Below the pieces are notes generated by a model, which worked only from the letters and a program-made list of their open reading frames with translations, had not been told where the DNA came from and searched no databases. The translations under genes and the position numbers were made by a program. A DNA stretch of 64,000 bases from Methylobacterium sp. NMS14P (GTDB lineage: Bacteria; Pseudomonadota; Alphaproteobacteria; Rhizobiales; Beijerinckiaceae): assembly GCF_028583545.1 (NCBI RefSeq), contig NZ_CP087106.1:4088501-4152500 (forward strand), given 5' to 3'. Numbering within the stretch: position 1 is the first letter of the stretch; each line of letters opens with the position of its first letter. Below, piece after piece: positions 33,882-43,180 of this stretch.

Positions 33882-34889
33882 TCAGGCGCGGCAGGCCTCG
33901 AAGCCCTCCGTGATCGCCGCCGGATCGAGGTTGCGGCCGATGAACACCACCCGCGAGACCCGCTCCTCGTCCTGGCCCCAGTCGCCCTGCACGTCGCCGT
34001 CGAGGATCATGTGCACGCCCTGGAAGACGAAGCGCTTCGGCTCGTCCGGGAAGGCCACGATCCCCTTGCACCGCAGGATGTCCGGCCCCTGCGACTGGGT
34101 CAGGTTCGAGATCCACGGCATGAACTTGTCCGGATCGACCGCGCCGTCGATCTTCGCCGAGATCGAGCGGATGTCGGAATCGTGATGGTGGTGGTGCCCC
34201 GCCTCGAGGAAGTCGGGCTCGACGTCGAGGATGCGGTCGAGGTCGAAGGCGTTGCGCTCGAGGACCGCGTCGAGGGGCACGGCGCAGTTCTGCGTCCGGT
34301 GGAGCTTGGCCAGCGGGTTGATCGTGCGGATCTCGGCCTCGACGCGGTCGAGGTCGGCCGGGGAGACGAGGTCGCTCTTGTTGAGCAGGATCACGTCCGC
34401 GAAGGCGATCTGGTTCTTGGCCTCGGGCGCGTCCTTCAGGCGGTCGGACAGCCACTTGGCGTCGGCCACCGTCACCACGGCGTCGAGGCGGGCGGCCTCG
34501 CCGACATCCTGGTCGACGAAGAAGGTCTGCGCCACGGGGGCCGGGTCGGCGAGCCCGGTCGTCTCGACGATGATCGCGTCGAACTTGCCCCGGCGCTTGA
34601 CCAGCCCGTCCATGATCCGGATCAGGTCGCCGCGCACCGTGCAGCAGACGCAGCCGTTGTTCATCTCGAACACCTCCTCGTCCGCGCCGACGACGAGGTC
34701 GTTGTCGATGCCGATCTCGCCGAACTCGTTGACGATCACGGCGTAGCGCTTGCCGTGGTTCTCGGTGAGGATCCGGTTGAGGAGCGTGGTCTTGCCCGCG
34801 CCGAGATAGCCGGTGAGCACGGTGACCGGGATCTTGCCGGCGGCTGAACCGGGAGCGGCCGGGGCGGAAGCGTTGCTCGAATCGGACAT
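33882..34889 (-). CDS. CobW/COG0523-family GTPase, probable zinc chaperone
   Basis: A 335-residue G3E GTPase. Walker A is [11 protein letters not shown]; the [13 protein letters not shown] segment holds the CxCC metal site; ETTGLADP is switch-like; LNKSDLV is the guanine-specificity motif; the CobW C-terminal domain follows. [10 protein letters not shown] histidine run sits between domains, typical of zinc-handling members. A near-consensus Zur box overlaps a TACAAT -10 hexamer 55 bases upstream, so repression by zinc and induction on zinc shortage are predicted. ATG 34889 is preferred because an ATG at 34949 would lie inside that promoter element. Confidence 0.9.
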   Translation of the reverse strand: MSDSSNASAPAAPGSAAGKIPVTVLTGYLGAGKTTLLNRILTENHGKRYAVIVNEFGEIGIDNDLVVGADEEVFEMNNGCVCCTVRGDLIRIMDGLVKRRGKFDAIIVETTGLADPAPVAQTFFVDQDVGEAARLDAVVTVADAKWLSDRLKDAPEAKNQIAFADVILLNKSDLVSPADLDRVEAEIRTINPLAKLHRTQNCAVPLDAVLERNAFDLDRILDVEPDFLEAGHHHHHDSDIRSISAKIDGAVDPDKFMPWISNLTQSQGPDILRCKGIVAFPDEPKRFVFQGVHMILDGDVQGDWGQDEERVSRVVFIGRNLDPAAITEGFEACRA

Positions 34890-34943
34890 GTCGGGTTCTT
34901 CGGTGGCAGATGCGGGATCGGGCGGGCCTGCGCCCGCGAGCGT

Positions 34944-34958
34944 TGTCATATTGTAACA
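34944..34958 (-). promoter_or_regulatory. Candidate Zur operator overlapping a -10 element
   Basis: On the minus strand the 15-mer TGTTACAATATGACA matches the core of the E. coli Zur consensus TGTTATANTATAACA at all but two defined positions and is an imperfect dyad. The embedded TACAAT matches a -10 hexamer at five of six positions, so occupancy would block the CobW-family GTPase promoter. The same spacer is shared with the divergent RND operon, whose start is 225 bases away. Confidence 0.65.
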
Positions 34959-35182
34959 AATCCCGTCAAAGGAAGACGGGGCCACACGGTTTCGCGACCG
35001 GGGCGCCGGATCGATTGCCTGTCTGACAAGCTTTGCTCTAGGCAAGCGGTACCGCCGGAATCTTCCCGCGGCGCGCCATAGAAAAGCACCAGCGATCGCA
35101 TTGATGTAGGCGTCGTCCGGGCACGTATCGTACTCTTGTCACGCAGCCCGGGCTCTCGGTCCGGCCCTAGAAGATCATCCGC

Positions 35183-36505
35183 ATGGACGCCCGAAATCCG
35201 CTGGACCAGGACGAGGCCGTCACCGTGCCCGCGCGCGGGCGCCGGTGGCCCGGCCTGCTGGTCGCCGTCGTCCTGCTCGCGGCCGGCCTCGGCGCCGCCG
35301 TCGCGTTTCCCGACCGGACCCGCGAGACCGCCGCGCACCTCGTCGCGGCCGTGACCGGGCTGTTCGCCTCGGGCAACCCCGACCCGGGCATCGACGTGGA
35401 GAGGGCCGGTCCGGTGGAGCGGGTGTTCCGGCCCTCCAAGGAGCAGCGCGCCGCCTTCGAGATCCTGCCGGTCGCCAACCTCGTGTTCCGGCCCGAGGGC
35501 TCGGCCGAGGGACGGATCGCCCTCAACGACGACGACAACGTCCCGGTGGTCTCGCCCTATGCCGGCCGGGTGACGAAGGTCCTGGTCCGGGCCGGCGACG
35601 ACGTGAAGGCCGGCGACGTGCTGCTGACGCTCGAGGCCACCGACATGGTCCAGGCGCAGAACGACTATCAGGCCGCCGTGAACAACCTCCAGAAGCAGCA
35701 GGCGCTCCTGAAGCTCGACCAGACCATCGCGCAGCGCCAGCAGGAGCTGTTCCAGGCCCACGCGACGGCGCTGAAGGACTACCAGTCGGCCCAGAACGAC
35801 GTCATCGCCGCCCAGAGCGACCTGAAGACCGCCGAGGGCGCCCTCGACGCGGTGAAGAGCCGCCTGCGCCTGCTGGGCAAGACCGACGCCGAGATCGCCG
35901 CCTTCGAGAAGAAGGGCACGATGAGCGCCGAGACGCAGATCCGGGCGCCGATCGCCGGCACGATCGTCCAGCGCAAGGTCGGCATCGGACAGTACCTCTC
36001 CGCCTCCAGCGACCCGGTCTTCGTGATCGGCGACCTGTCGACGGTCTGGCTCGTGGCCAACGTTCGCGAGAGCGAGATCCCGCGGATCCGCATCGGCCAG
36101 GAGGTCGAGGCGAAGGTGGCGGGCTTCGGCGCCCGGGTGTTCAAGGCCCGGGTGAACTACATGGCTTCCAGCCTCGACCCGGCGACGCGGCGGCTCGCGG
36201 TGCGCAGCGAGGTCGACAACCCGGACCGGGTGCTGCGCCCGGAGATGTTCGCCACCTACACGATCATCACCGGCAAGGGCGAGCCGAGCCCGAGCGTGCC
36301 GGTGGCCGCCATCGTCTACGAGGGCGACCGCACCCACGTCTGGGTGGCCCGGCCGGACGGCGCCGTGGAGGCGCGCGACATCAAGCTCGGCCTGATCAAC
36401 GGCGACAACGCGCAGGTCGTCCAGGGCCTGCGCGCGGGCGAGCAGGTCGTCACCCGGGGAGCCCTGTTCATCGACCGGGCGGCCACCGGCGACAAGGCGT
36501 CCTGA
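35183..36505 (+). CDS. RND efflux periplasmic adaptor (CzcB/CusB-like membrane fusion protein)
   Basis: A 440-residue adaptor that links the inner-membrane pump to the outer-membrane channel. One N-terminal membrane anchor (about 22-42, PGLLVAVVLLAAGLGAAVAF), a barrel-sandwich/lipoyl half (VPVVSPYAGRVTKVLVRAGD), a long helical hairpin rich in Gln (about 155-235), the returning lipoyl half (IRAPIAGTIVQRKVGIGQYL) and a beta-barrel domain. No N-terminal metal-binding His/Met cluster is visible. First gene of the efflux operon; the pump begins 17 bases later. Confidence 0.92.
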   Translation: MDARNPLDQDEAVTVPARGRRWPGLLVAVVLLAAGLGAAVAFPDRTRETAAHLVAAVTGLFASGNPDPGIDVERAGPVERVFRPSKEQRAAFEILPVANLVFRPEGSAEGRIALNDDDNVPVVSPYAGRVTKVLVRAGDDVKAGDVLLTLEATDMVQAQNDYQAAVNNLQKQQALLKLDQTIAQRQQELFQAHATALKDYQSAQNDVIAAQSDLKTAEGALDAVKSRLRLLGKTDAEIAAFEKKGTMSAETQIRAPIAGTIVQRKVGIGQYLSASSDPVFVIGDLSTVWLVANVRESEIPRIRIGQEVEAKVAGFGARVFKARVNYMASSLDPATRRLAVRSEVDNPDRVLRPEMFATYTIITGKGEPSPSVPVAAIVYEGDRTHVWVARPDGAVEARDIKLGLINGDNAQVVQGLRAGEQVVTRGALFIDRAATGDKAS

Positions 36506-36521
36506 GCGGGGATCCGGTCCG

Positions 36522-39500
36522 ATGAACGCCCTGATCGCCTTCTCGCTGCGCCAGCGCGTGCTGGTGGTGCTGCTGTTCGTCGTGATGCTCGGCGTCGGCT
36601 ACGGCGCCTACACGCAGCTCAACATCGAGGCCTACCCGGATCCGGTCCCGCCGCTCGTCGACGTGATCACCCAGAACCCGGGCCAGTCGGCCGACGAGAT
36701 CGAGCGCTACATCACCATCCCGCTGGAGGTGGCGCTCGCCGGCATCCCGAACGCCCAGGTGGTCCGGACGATCTCGCTGTTCGGCCTCTCGGACGTGAAG
36801 GTCCAGTTCAACTACGAGTACACGTACGAGCAGGCGCTGCAGCGGGTCCTCAACCGCCTGTCGCAGGCCCCGACGCTGCCCAACGGCGCCACGCCGCAGA
36901 TCTCGCCGACAAGCCCGGTGGGCGAGATCATGCGCTACAAGCTCGTCGGCCCGGCGGGCTACTCGCCGATGGACATGAAGACCCTGCAGGACTGGGTGCT
37001 GCAGCGCCGGTTCAAGGCGATCCCCGGCGTCGTCGACGTGACGGCCTTCGGCGGCAAGGCCAAGGAGTACGAGGTCGCGGTCGACCTGAACCGCCTCCAG
37101 GCCCAGGGCCTGACCCTGGTGCAGTTGACCAACGCGCTGAACAACGCCTCGATCAACGTCGGCGGCCAGACGCTGAACGTCGGGCAGCAATCGGCGGTGG
37201 TGCGCGGCATCGGCCTGATCCGCGACATGGACGACATCCGCGACACGATGATCAGCCTCGTCAACGGCACCCCGGTGCTGGTGCGGGACGTGGCGGAGGT
37301 GCGCGTGTCGAACGCCCCGCGCCTCGGCATCGTCGGCCACGACAACCAGCCCGACATCGTCGAGGGCATCGTGCTCATGACCCGCGGCGGCAAGAGCCTG
37401 CCGACGCTTGAGCGGGTCGAGGCCGAGATCGACAAGATCAACAGCTCCACGATCCTGCCGCCCGACGTGAAGATCGAGCGGATCTACGACCGCTCGGGCC
37501 TGATCCACACCACCACCCACACGGTGATGCACAACCTCGTCTTCGGCGTGGTGCTGGTCTTCGTGGTGCAGTGGCTGTTCCTCGGCTCGCTCACCAGCGC
37601 GATCATCGTGGCGGCCACGATCCCGTTCGCGCTCGGCTTCGCGATCCTGATCCTGGTGGTGCGCGGCGACTCGGCCAACCTCCTGTCGCTCGGCGCGATC
37701 GATTTCGGCCTGATCGTCGACGCGACCGTGATCATGGTGGAGAACGTCTTCCGCCACATCGCCGAGCCCGATCACGTCAAGGGCGAGGCCCCGCCCGACG
37801 GCCTGACGGGCCGGCTCGGCACCATCGCGATCGCCGGCCGCGAGGTGAACCGGGCGATCTTCTTCTCAGCGACCATCATCATCGTCGGCTTCCTGCCGCT
37901 GTTCACGATGACCGGCGTCGAGGGCCACATCTTCGGCCCGATGGCCAAGACCTACGCGTACGCGCTGCTCGGCGGCCTGCTCGCGACCTTCACGGTCTCG
38001 CCCGCGCTCTCGGCCCTGATGCTGCCGAAGAAGCTCGAGGAGCGCGACACCCTGATCGTGCGGGTGCTGCGCGTCGGCCACGAGGCGGCTCTGCGCTTCG
38101 GCCTGCGCAACCGCGTCCTGGCGATCGCCGTGATGCTGGCGGTGCTGCTGGTCTCCGGCCTCACGGCCCGCAATCTCGGCCTGGAATTCCTGCCGCGGCT
38201 CGAGGAGGGCAACCTCTACGTGCGCGGGACGATGCCGTCCTCGATCTCGCTGGAGGCCGGCAACGCCTACGTCCAGCGCATGCGCAAGATCTTCCAGGAG
38301 GTCCCGGAGGTCACCACGGTCCTGTCGCACCAGGGCCGCCCGAACGACGGCACCGACGCCACGGGCTTCTTCAACGTCGAGATCCTGGCGCCGCTCAAGC
38401 CCATCGACCAGTGGCGCAAGGGCCTCGACAAGGAGACGCTGATCCAGGACCTCAGCAAGAAGCTGGAGGCCGAATTCCCCGGCATCGAATTCAACTTCTC
38501 GCAGTATATCGAGGACAACGTCCAGGAAGCGGCCTCGGGCGTGAAGGGCGAGAACTCGGTCAAGATCTACGGCAACGACCTCGCGCAGCTCACCAAGACC
38601 GCCAACGCCGTCAAGGCCGCGCTCGCCACCGTCCAGGGCGTCACCGACCTGTCGGTGTTCGAATCCCTCGGCCAGCCGACGGTGCGGATCGACGTCGACC
38701 GCCACAAGGCCGCGCGCTACGGCCTGTCGATCGGCGACGTGAACACCACGATCCAGGCGGCGATCGGCGGCCAGACCGCGGGCGACCTCTACGAGTACGG
38801 CTCCGACCGCCACTTCCCGATGCGGGTGCGGCTCGCCAAGGAGTACCGCTCCTCGCTCGCGGGCATCCGCAACATCGCGGTCGGCGCCCAGAACCCCAAC
38901 GGCGGCGTGATCCAGGTGCCGCTCTCCGAGATCGCCGACGTCGACCTCGTCTCCGGCGCCTCGTTCATCTACCGCGAGGACCAGCAGCGCTACATCCCGG
39001 TGAAGTTCTCGGTGCGCGGCCGCGACCTCGGCAGCGCCGTGCTCGAGGCCCAGCGCAAGGTCGCCGACGCGGTCGACCTGCCGCCGGGCTACCGGCTGGA
39101 ATGGGTCGGGCAGTTCACCAACCTGAAGGAGGCGGCCGCCCGGCTCAGCCTCGTGGTGCCGATCACGCTGCTGCTGATCGCGCTGCTCCTCTACATCAAC
39201 TTCTCGTCGGTGGCCGACATGCTGCTGACCCTGTCGGTCATCCCGATGGCGATGATCGGCGGCATCTTCGCGCTGGCGCTGACCGGCACGCCGTTCTCGA
39301 TCTCGGCGGCGATCGGCTTCATCGCGCTGTTCGGGATCTCGACCATGGAGGGCGTGATCCTGCTCGCCTACTACAACCAGCTGCTCGACGAGGGCTGGAG
39401 GCGGCAGGAGGCGGTCTGGCACGCCGCCGTGGTGCGCATGCGCCCGGTGATGATGACCTGCGTGGCGGCCTGCGTCGGCCTGCTGCCGGCCGCCGTCTCC

Positions 39501-39671
39501 ACCGGCATCGGCTCGCAGGTGCAGAAGCCGCTGGCGCTCGTGGTGGTGGGCGGCATCATCCTGGCGCCGAACCTGATCCTCGTGATCGTCCCGGTCCTGA
39601 TCTCGCTGTTCTCCCGGCGCCGCCCGAACCCGGACGCCCAGGCGCGGCCCGCGCACCGGGCCGCCGCGTGA
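36522..39671 (+). CDS. Heavy-metal-type RND efflux pump (CusA/CzcA family)
   Basis: A 1049-residue inner-membrane proton antiporter with 12 helices and two large periplasmic loops. TM4 carries IDFGLIVDATVIMVENV, the HME-RND signature with the proton-relay acids (about D394, D400, E407); DG of the usual DGAV is DA here. TM11-12 region: GISTMEGVILLAYYNQ. The porter region reads GRPNDGTDATGFFNVEI and lacks the Met residues that bind copper in CusA, so copper/silver is not predicted. The substrate (Zn, Co, Ni or other) is undetermined. Middle gene of the operon. Confidence 0.93.
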   Translation: MNALIAFSLRQRVLVVLLFVVMLGVGYGAYTQLNIEAYPDPVPPLVDVITQNPGQSADEIERYITIPLEVALAGIPNAQVVRTISLFGLSDVKVQFNYEYTYEQALQRVLNRLSQAPTLPNGATPQISPTSPVGEIMRYKLVGPAGYSPMDMKTLQDWVLQRRFKAIPGVVDVTAFGGKAKEYEVAVDLNRLQAQGLTLVQLTNALNNASINVGGQTLNVGQQSAVVRGIGLIRDMDDIRDTMISLVNGTPVLVRDVAEVRVSNAPRLGIVGHDNQPDIVEGIVLMTRGGKSLPTLERVEAEIDKINSSTILPPDVKIERIYDRSGLIHTTTHTVMHNLVFGVVLVFVVQWLFLGSLTSAIIVAATIPFALGFAILILVVRGDSANLLSLGAIDFGLIVDATVIMVENVFRHIAEPDHVKGEAPPDGLTGRLGTIAIAGREVNRAIFFSATIIIVGFLPLFTMTGVEGHIFGPMAKTYAYALLGGLLATFTVSPALSALMLPKKLEERDTLIVRVLRVGHEAALRFGLRNRVLAIAVMLAVLLVSGLTARNLGLEFLPRLEEGNLYVRGTMPSSISLEAGNAYVQRMRKIFQEVPEVTTVLSHQGRPNDGTDATGFFNVEILAPLKPIDQWRKGLDKETLIQDLSKKLEAEFPGIEFNFSQYIEDNVQEAASGVKGENSVKIYGNDLAQLTKTANAVKAALATVQGVTDLSVFESLGQPTVRIDVDRHKAARYGLSIGDVNTTIQAAIGGQTAGDLYEYGSDRHFPMRVRLAKEYRSSLAGIRNIAVGAQNPNGGVIQVPLSEIADVDLVSGASFIYREDQQRYIPVKFSVRGRDLGSAVLEAQRKVADAVDLPPGYRLEWVGQFTNLKEAAARLSLVVPITLLLIALLLYINFSSVADMLLTLSVIPMAMIGGIFALALTGTPFSISAAIGFIALFGISTMEGVILLAYYNQLLDEGWRRQEAVWHAAVVRMRPVMMTCVAACVGLLPAAVSTGIGSQVQKPLALVVVGGIILAPNLILVIVPVLISLFSRRRPNPDAQARPAHRAAA

Positions 39672-39814
39672 GCCGGCTCAGGAGCGCGCGGGCCGCGCCG
39701 CCGCCCGTTGCAGGGGCGCCACAACGGCCCAGCCGCGCGCGCCATCTGGGGACGGTCGGATTGACTTGGCAGCGGGTCGCGCCGCTCTACCGAGGTGAGG
39801 CTTTCGGGGGCGGG

Positions 39815-41350
39815 ATGGTGAGCTTTGCGCCGAGACGGTGCGGACGGGCGACCGCGTGGCTGGCGGCCTCCCTCGGCCTGTCGGCCTGCGCGGTCGGCCC
39901 GAACTACGTGGCGCCCGAGGCCCCGCCGGTCGGCCGCTACACCAGGGAACCGCTGCAGAACCCCTCCGCGGCCGACAAGATCCGGACCCGGCAGGGCGGC
40001 TCGGCCGACCAGAGCTTCGTCTCCGGCGCCGATATCCCGGGCTCGTGGTGGACCCTGTTCCACTCGAAGGCGCTGAACCGCCTCGTCGAGCAGGCGCTCG
40101 CCAACAACCCGACGCTGGAGGCGGCGCAGGCCTCCCTGCGGGTGGCGCAGCAGAACGTGCTCGCCCAGAAGGGCACGCTCTACCCGAGCCTGACGGCGAC
40201 GCCGCAGATCCAGGGGGCGCTGGCGCCCGGCCTCGACCTGCAATCGCCCCTCAACAACCAGACCCAGTATCTCTACAGCCTGTCCACGCCGCAGGCGGTG
40301 GTCTCGTACAATCCGGACGTGTTCGGCGGGAACCGCCGGCAGATCGAGTCCCTGGAGGCCACCACCGAGAACCAGCGCTTCCAGCTGGAAGCGGCCTACC
40401 TGAGCCTGACCGCCAACGTCGTCGCCGCCGCGATCCAGGAAGCGTCCCTGCGCGCGCAGATCGACGCGACCCGCAAGGTGATCCAGGCGCAGACCGAGGT
40501 GCTGCAGCTCTACAACAAGCAGCTGTCGCTGGGTCAGATCGCCGGGGCCGACGTGGTGCAGCAGCAGGCGGCGCTGGCGCTGTCGCAGCAGCTGCTGCCG
40601 CCGCTGGAGAAGGCGCTCGCGCAGCAGCGCAACCTGCTGACCGCGCTGGCAGGACGCCTGCCCTCCGACGAGGTCTCGGAGACCTTCGACCTCGCCGCCC
40701 TGCGCCTGCCGACCCGGCTCCCGGTGAGCCTGCCCTCGCGGCTCGTGCAGCAGCGCCCCGACGTGAAGGCGGCGGAGGCCCTGGTGCAGCAGGCGAGCGC
40801 CAATGTCGGCGTGGCGTTGGCGAACCGCCTGCCGCAGTTCAGCCTGACCGCCACGGGCGGCTCCAGCGCCACGCGGATCGCGCAGGTGACCAGTCCCGGT
40901 GCGGCGTTCTTCACGATCATCGGGCAGGCGACGGCGCCGATCTTCGATGCCGGCACCCTGTTCCGGCGCCAGCGCGCCGCCGAGGAAACGCTGACGGAGG
41001 CGCAGGCGCAGTACAAGGCGACCGTGATCACCGCCTTCCAGAACGTCGCCGACGCCCTGCGGGCGCTCCAGGCCGACGCGAAGGCCGTGGCCGCCGCCGA
41101 CGCCGCGGTGAGCGCCACGAACCAGAGCCTCGCGCTGATCCGCAAGCAGTACACCGCCGGGGCGATCACCTCCTCGCAGGTGCTGATCGCCCAGCAGGGC
41201 TATCTCTCGGCGCTGGTGACCTCGGCGGCGGCGCGCGCCACCCAGTACGCCGACACCGCCGCCCTGTTCGTGGCCCTGGGCGGCGGCTGGTGGAACCGCG
41301 CCGACGTGGCGCCGCCCCCGCCCGAGAAGGACTTGCTGAAGATCCTGTGA
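39815..41350 (+). CDS. NodT-family outer-membrane efflux lipoprotein (TolC-like)
   Basis: A 511-residue outer-membrane channel of the RND system. It begins with a lipoprotein signal, lipobox LSAC with the modified Cys at 25, followed by AVGPNYVAPEAP, the NodT/OprM family opening. Two repeated outer-membrane-efflux domains of long Ala/Gln-rich helices follow (LVEQALANNPTLEAAQASLR; then VQQRPDVKAAEALVQQASAN). The ATG at 39815 is chosen because it starts the signal peptide. 144 bases separate it from the pump, so it is still likely in the same transcript. Confidence 0.92.
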   Translation: MVSFAPRRCGRATAWLAASLGLSACAVGPNYVAPEAPPVGRYTREPLQNPSAADKIRTRQGGSADQSFVSGADIPGSWWTLFHSKALNRLVEQALANNPTLEAAQASLRVAQQNVLAQKGTLYPSLTATPQIQGALAPGLDLQSPLNNQTQYLYSLSTPQAVVSYNPDVFGGNRRQIESLEATTENQRFQLEAAYLSLTANVVAAAIQEASLRAQIDATRKVIQAQTEVLQLYNKQLSLGQIAGADVVQQQAALALSQQLLPPLEKALAQQRNLLTALAGRLPSDEVSETFDLAALRLPTRLPVSLPSRLVQQRPDVKAAEALVQQASANVGVALANRLPQFSLTATGGSSATRIAQVTSPGAAFFTIIGQATAPIFDAGTLFRRQRAAEETLTEAQAQYKATVITAFQNVADALRALQADAKAVAAADAAVSATNQSLALIRKQYTAGAITSSQVLIAQQGYLSALVTSAAARATQYADTAALFVALGGGWWNRADVAPPPPEKDLLKIL

Positions 41351-41366
41351 CGGGGTCGCCGGCGCC

Positions 41367-41834
41367 GTGAGCTACCTCGTCCTGAAGTTCGCCCACATCC
41401 TCGGGGCCGCGGTGATCCTGGGGACGGGAACCGGGATCGCCTTCTTCATGCTGATGGCCCACCTGAGCCGCGACGCCGCCTTCGTGGCCCGCACCGCCGG
41501 GACGGTGGTCCTGGCCGACGCGCTGTTCACCGCGACGGCGGTGATCGCGCAGCCGATCACGGGCTTCCTCCTGGCCCGCGCGGCGGGGTATCCCCTCTGG
41601 GAAGGCTGGGTCGGCGCCTCCCTGCTCCTCTACGCCGTCACCGGCCTGTTCTGGCTGCCGGTTGTCTGGATGCAGGCGCGGATGCGCGACCTCGCCGCCG
41701 AGGCGGCCCGGGCCGGAACCGCGCTGCCCGCCGCCTATGACCGGCTCTTCCGCCTGTGGTTCGCCTGCGGGATCCCGGGCTTCGGCGCGGTCGTGCTGAT
41801 CGTCTGGCTCATGGTCGCGAAGCCGAACCTGTGA
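41367..41834 (+). CDS. DUF2269 family integral membrane protein
   Basis: A 155-residue protein with four hydrophobic helices. YLVLKFAHILGAAVILGTGTG is the DUF2269 opening with a conserved His in helix 1, then IAFFMLMAHLS and AQPITGFLLARAAGYPLWEGW. The function is unknown; the relation of such four-helix proteins to haem or copper membrane proteins is speculative. The GTG start is 17 bases after the efflux lipoprotein, and its stop overlaps the next gene's start by four bases. Confidence 0.85.
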   Translation: MSYLVLKFAHILGAAVILGTGTGIAFFMLMAHLSRDAAFVARTAGTVVLADALFTATAVIAQPITGFLLARAAGYPLWEGWVGASLLLYAVTGLFWLPVVWMQARMRDLAAEAARAGTALPAAYDRLFRLWFACGIPGFGAVVLIVWLMVAKPNL

Positions 41835-43159
41835 CCGCCACCGCGCCCACCGTCGCGATCTTCGGAGCCTCCGGCCTGATCGGCCAGGCGGTCGCGCGCC
41901 ACCTCGTCCGCGCCGGGATCCCGGTCGTCCCGGTGGCGCGCCGGTTCACCGCGGGACAGCGGCAGGATCTCGGGCCGGCGGCGGTCGAGGTGCCGATCCT
42001 GGACCTCGATCCGGCCCGGCTCCGGTCGCTGCTCGACGCGCACCGCGTCGACATCGTGGTGAACTGCGTCGGCGTCCTTCAGGGCGGCCGGCACGGCGGC
42101 ACCGCGGCGGCGCATCAGGGCTTCGTCGGGCGCCTGCTGGCGGCGCTCGCCGGCCGGGCGGCCCCCAGCCTGCTCGTGCACCTCTCCATCCCCGGCCATC
42201 CCGAGGCGGACACCACCCGGTTCAGCCAGTCGAAGCGCGCCGCCGACCGCCTGATCGCCGAGGCCGCGGTGCCGTTCGCGATCCTGCGGCCGGGCTTCGT
42301 GATCGCTCCCGCGGCCTACGGCGGGAGCGCCCTGCTGCGGGCCCTCGCCGCGCTGCCGTTCGGTTTGCCGGCGCGCGAGGCCGGCAGTCCCTTCGCGACG
42401 ACGGCGGTCGCGGATATCGGCGAGACCGTCGCGCGCCTCGCCCGCCGCTGGCGGGCGGGCGAGCGGGACTGGCGCGTCGTGTGGGACGTGATGGAGCGCC
42501 AGCCGGCCGATGTCGGGCAGGTCGTCGAGGCGTTCCGGCGCTGGATCGGCGGCCCGGCGCCGCGTTTCCGGCTCCCGTCCTGGCTGATGCGCCTCGGCGC
42601 GCTGGCCGGCGACGCCGCGGCGCCGCTCGGGTGGCGGCCGCCGATCCGCAGCACGGCCCTGTGGGAGATGCGCCGCGGGGTCACCGGCGATCCGGCGCCC
42701 TGGGCGGCCGCCCTGGGCCTCGAGCCCACCTCCTGCGCGGCGGCGCTGGCCGGCCTCGCGCCGGGCGTCCAGGAGCGCTGGTTCGGCCGCCTGTACCTGC
42801 TGAAGCCCCTGGTCGTCGGAGGCCTCGCGGCGTTCTGGATCGTGTCCGGGCTCGTCAGCCTGATCCCGGGCTTCGCGGCTGCGTCGGCGATCCTGACGGC
42901 GCACGGGTTCCCGGAGGCGGCCGCCCGGGCGGCAACCGTCGTCACGAGCCTCGCCGACATCGCCGTCGGCCTCGCCGTCGCGGTCCGGTCGACCTGTCGC
43001 CGCGGGCTTCTCGCCGGGATCGCGCTGACGCTGGCCTACATGGGGGCCGCCGGCCTCGTGGCGCCGGAGCTGTGGCTCGACCCCCTCGGCCCCCTGATCA
43101 AGCCGTGGCCGGTCATGATCCTGATGCTGGTCGCCCTGGCGATCCTGGACGACCGCTAG
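41831..43159 (+). CDS. NAD(P)-binding SDR-like protein fused to a DoxX-like membrane domain
   Basis: A 442-residue fusion. Residues 1 to about 290 form an atypical SDR/NmrA-type Rossmann domain (VAIFGASGLIGQAVARHLV; DIVVNCVGVLQGG; HLSIPGHPEADTTRFSQSK; PFAILRPGFVIAP). The last ~130 residues hold four hydrophobic helices (LLKPLVVGGLAAFWIVSGLV onward) of the DoxX-like type. The pair may reduce or sense a membrane quinone- or lipid-like compound, but no substrate is known. The GTG start overlaps the DUF2269 stop (GTGA), a coupling that suggests a shared membrane function. Confidence 0.82.
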   Translation: MTATAPTVAIFGASGLIGQAVARHLVRAGIPVVPVARRFTAGQRQDLGPAAVEVPILDLDPARLRSLLDAHRVDIVVNCVGVLQGGRHGGTAAAHQGFVGRLLAALAGRAAPSLLVHLSIPGHPEADTTRFSQSKRAADRLIAEAAVPFAILRPGFVIAPAAYGGSALLRALAALPFGLPAREAGSPFATTAVADIGETVARLARRWRAGERDWRVVWDVMERQPADVGQVVEAFRRWIGGPAPRFRLPSWLMRLGALAGDAAAPLGWRPPIRSTALWEMRRGVTGDPAPWAAALGLEPTSCAAALAGLAPGVQERWFGRLYLLKPLVVGGLAAFWIVSGLVSLIPGFAAASAILTAHGFPEAAARAATVVTSLADIAVGLAVAVRSTCRRGLLAGIALTLAYMGAAGLVAPELWLDPLGPLIKPWPVMILMLVALAILDDR

Positions 43160-43180
43160 GGGCCGCCCCGCGGCGGCGCG

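Noticed and set aside
37571..39800. Open frame overlapping the RND pump in another phase (part of a 1259-codon frame)
   Set aside because: Only the portion from 39815 onward encodes a recognisable protein (the outer-membrane lipoprotein). The upstream part is an out-of-frame shadow of the pump gene.
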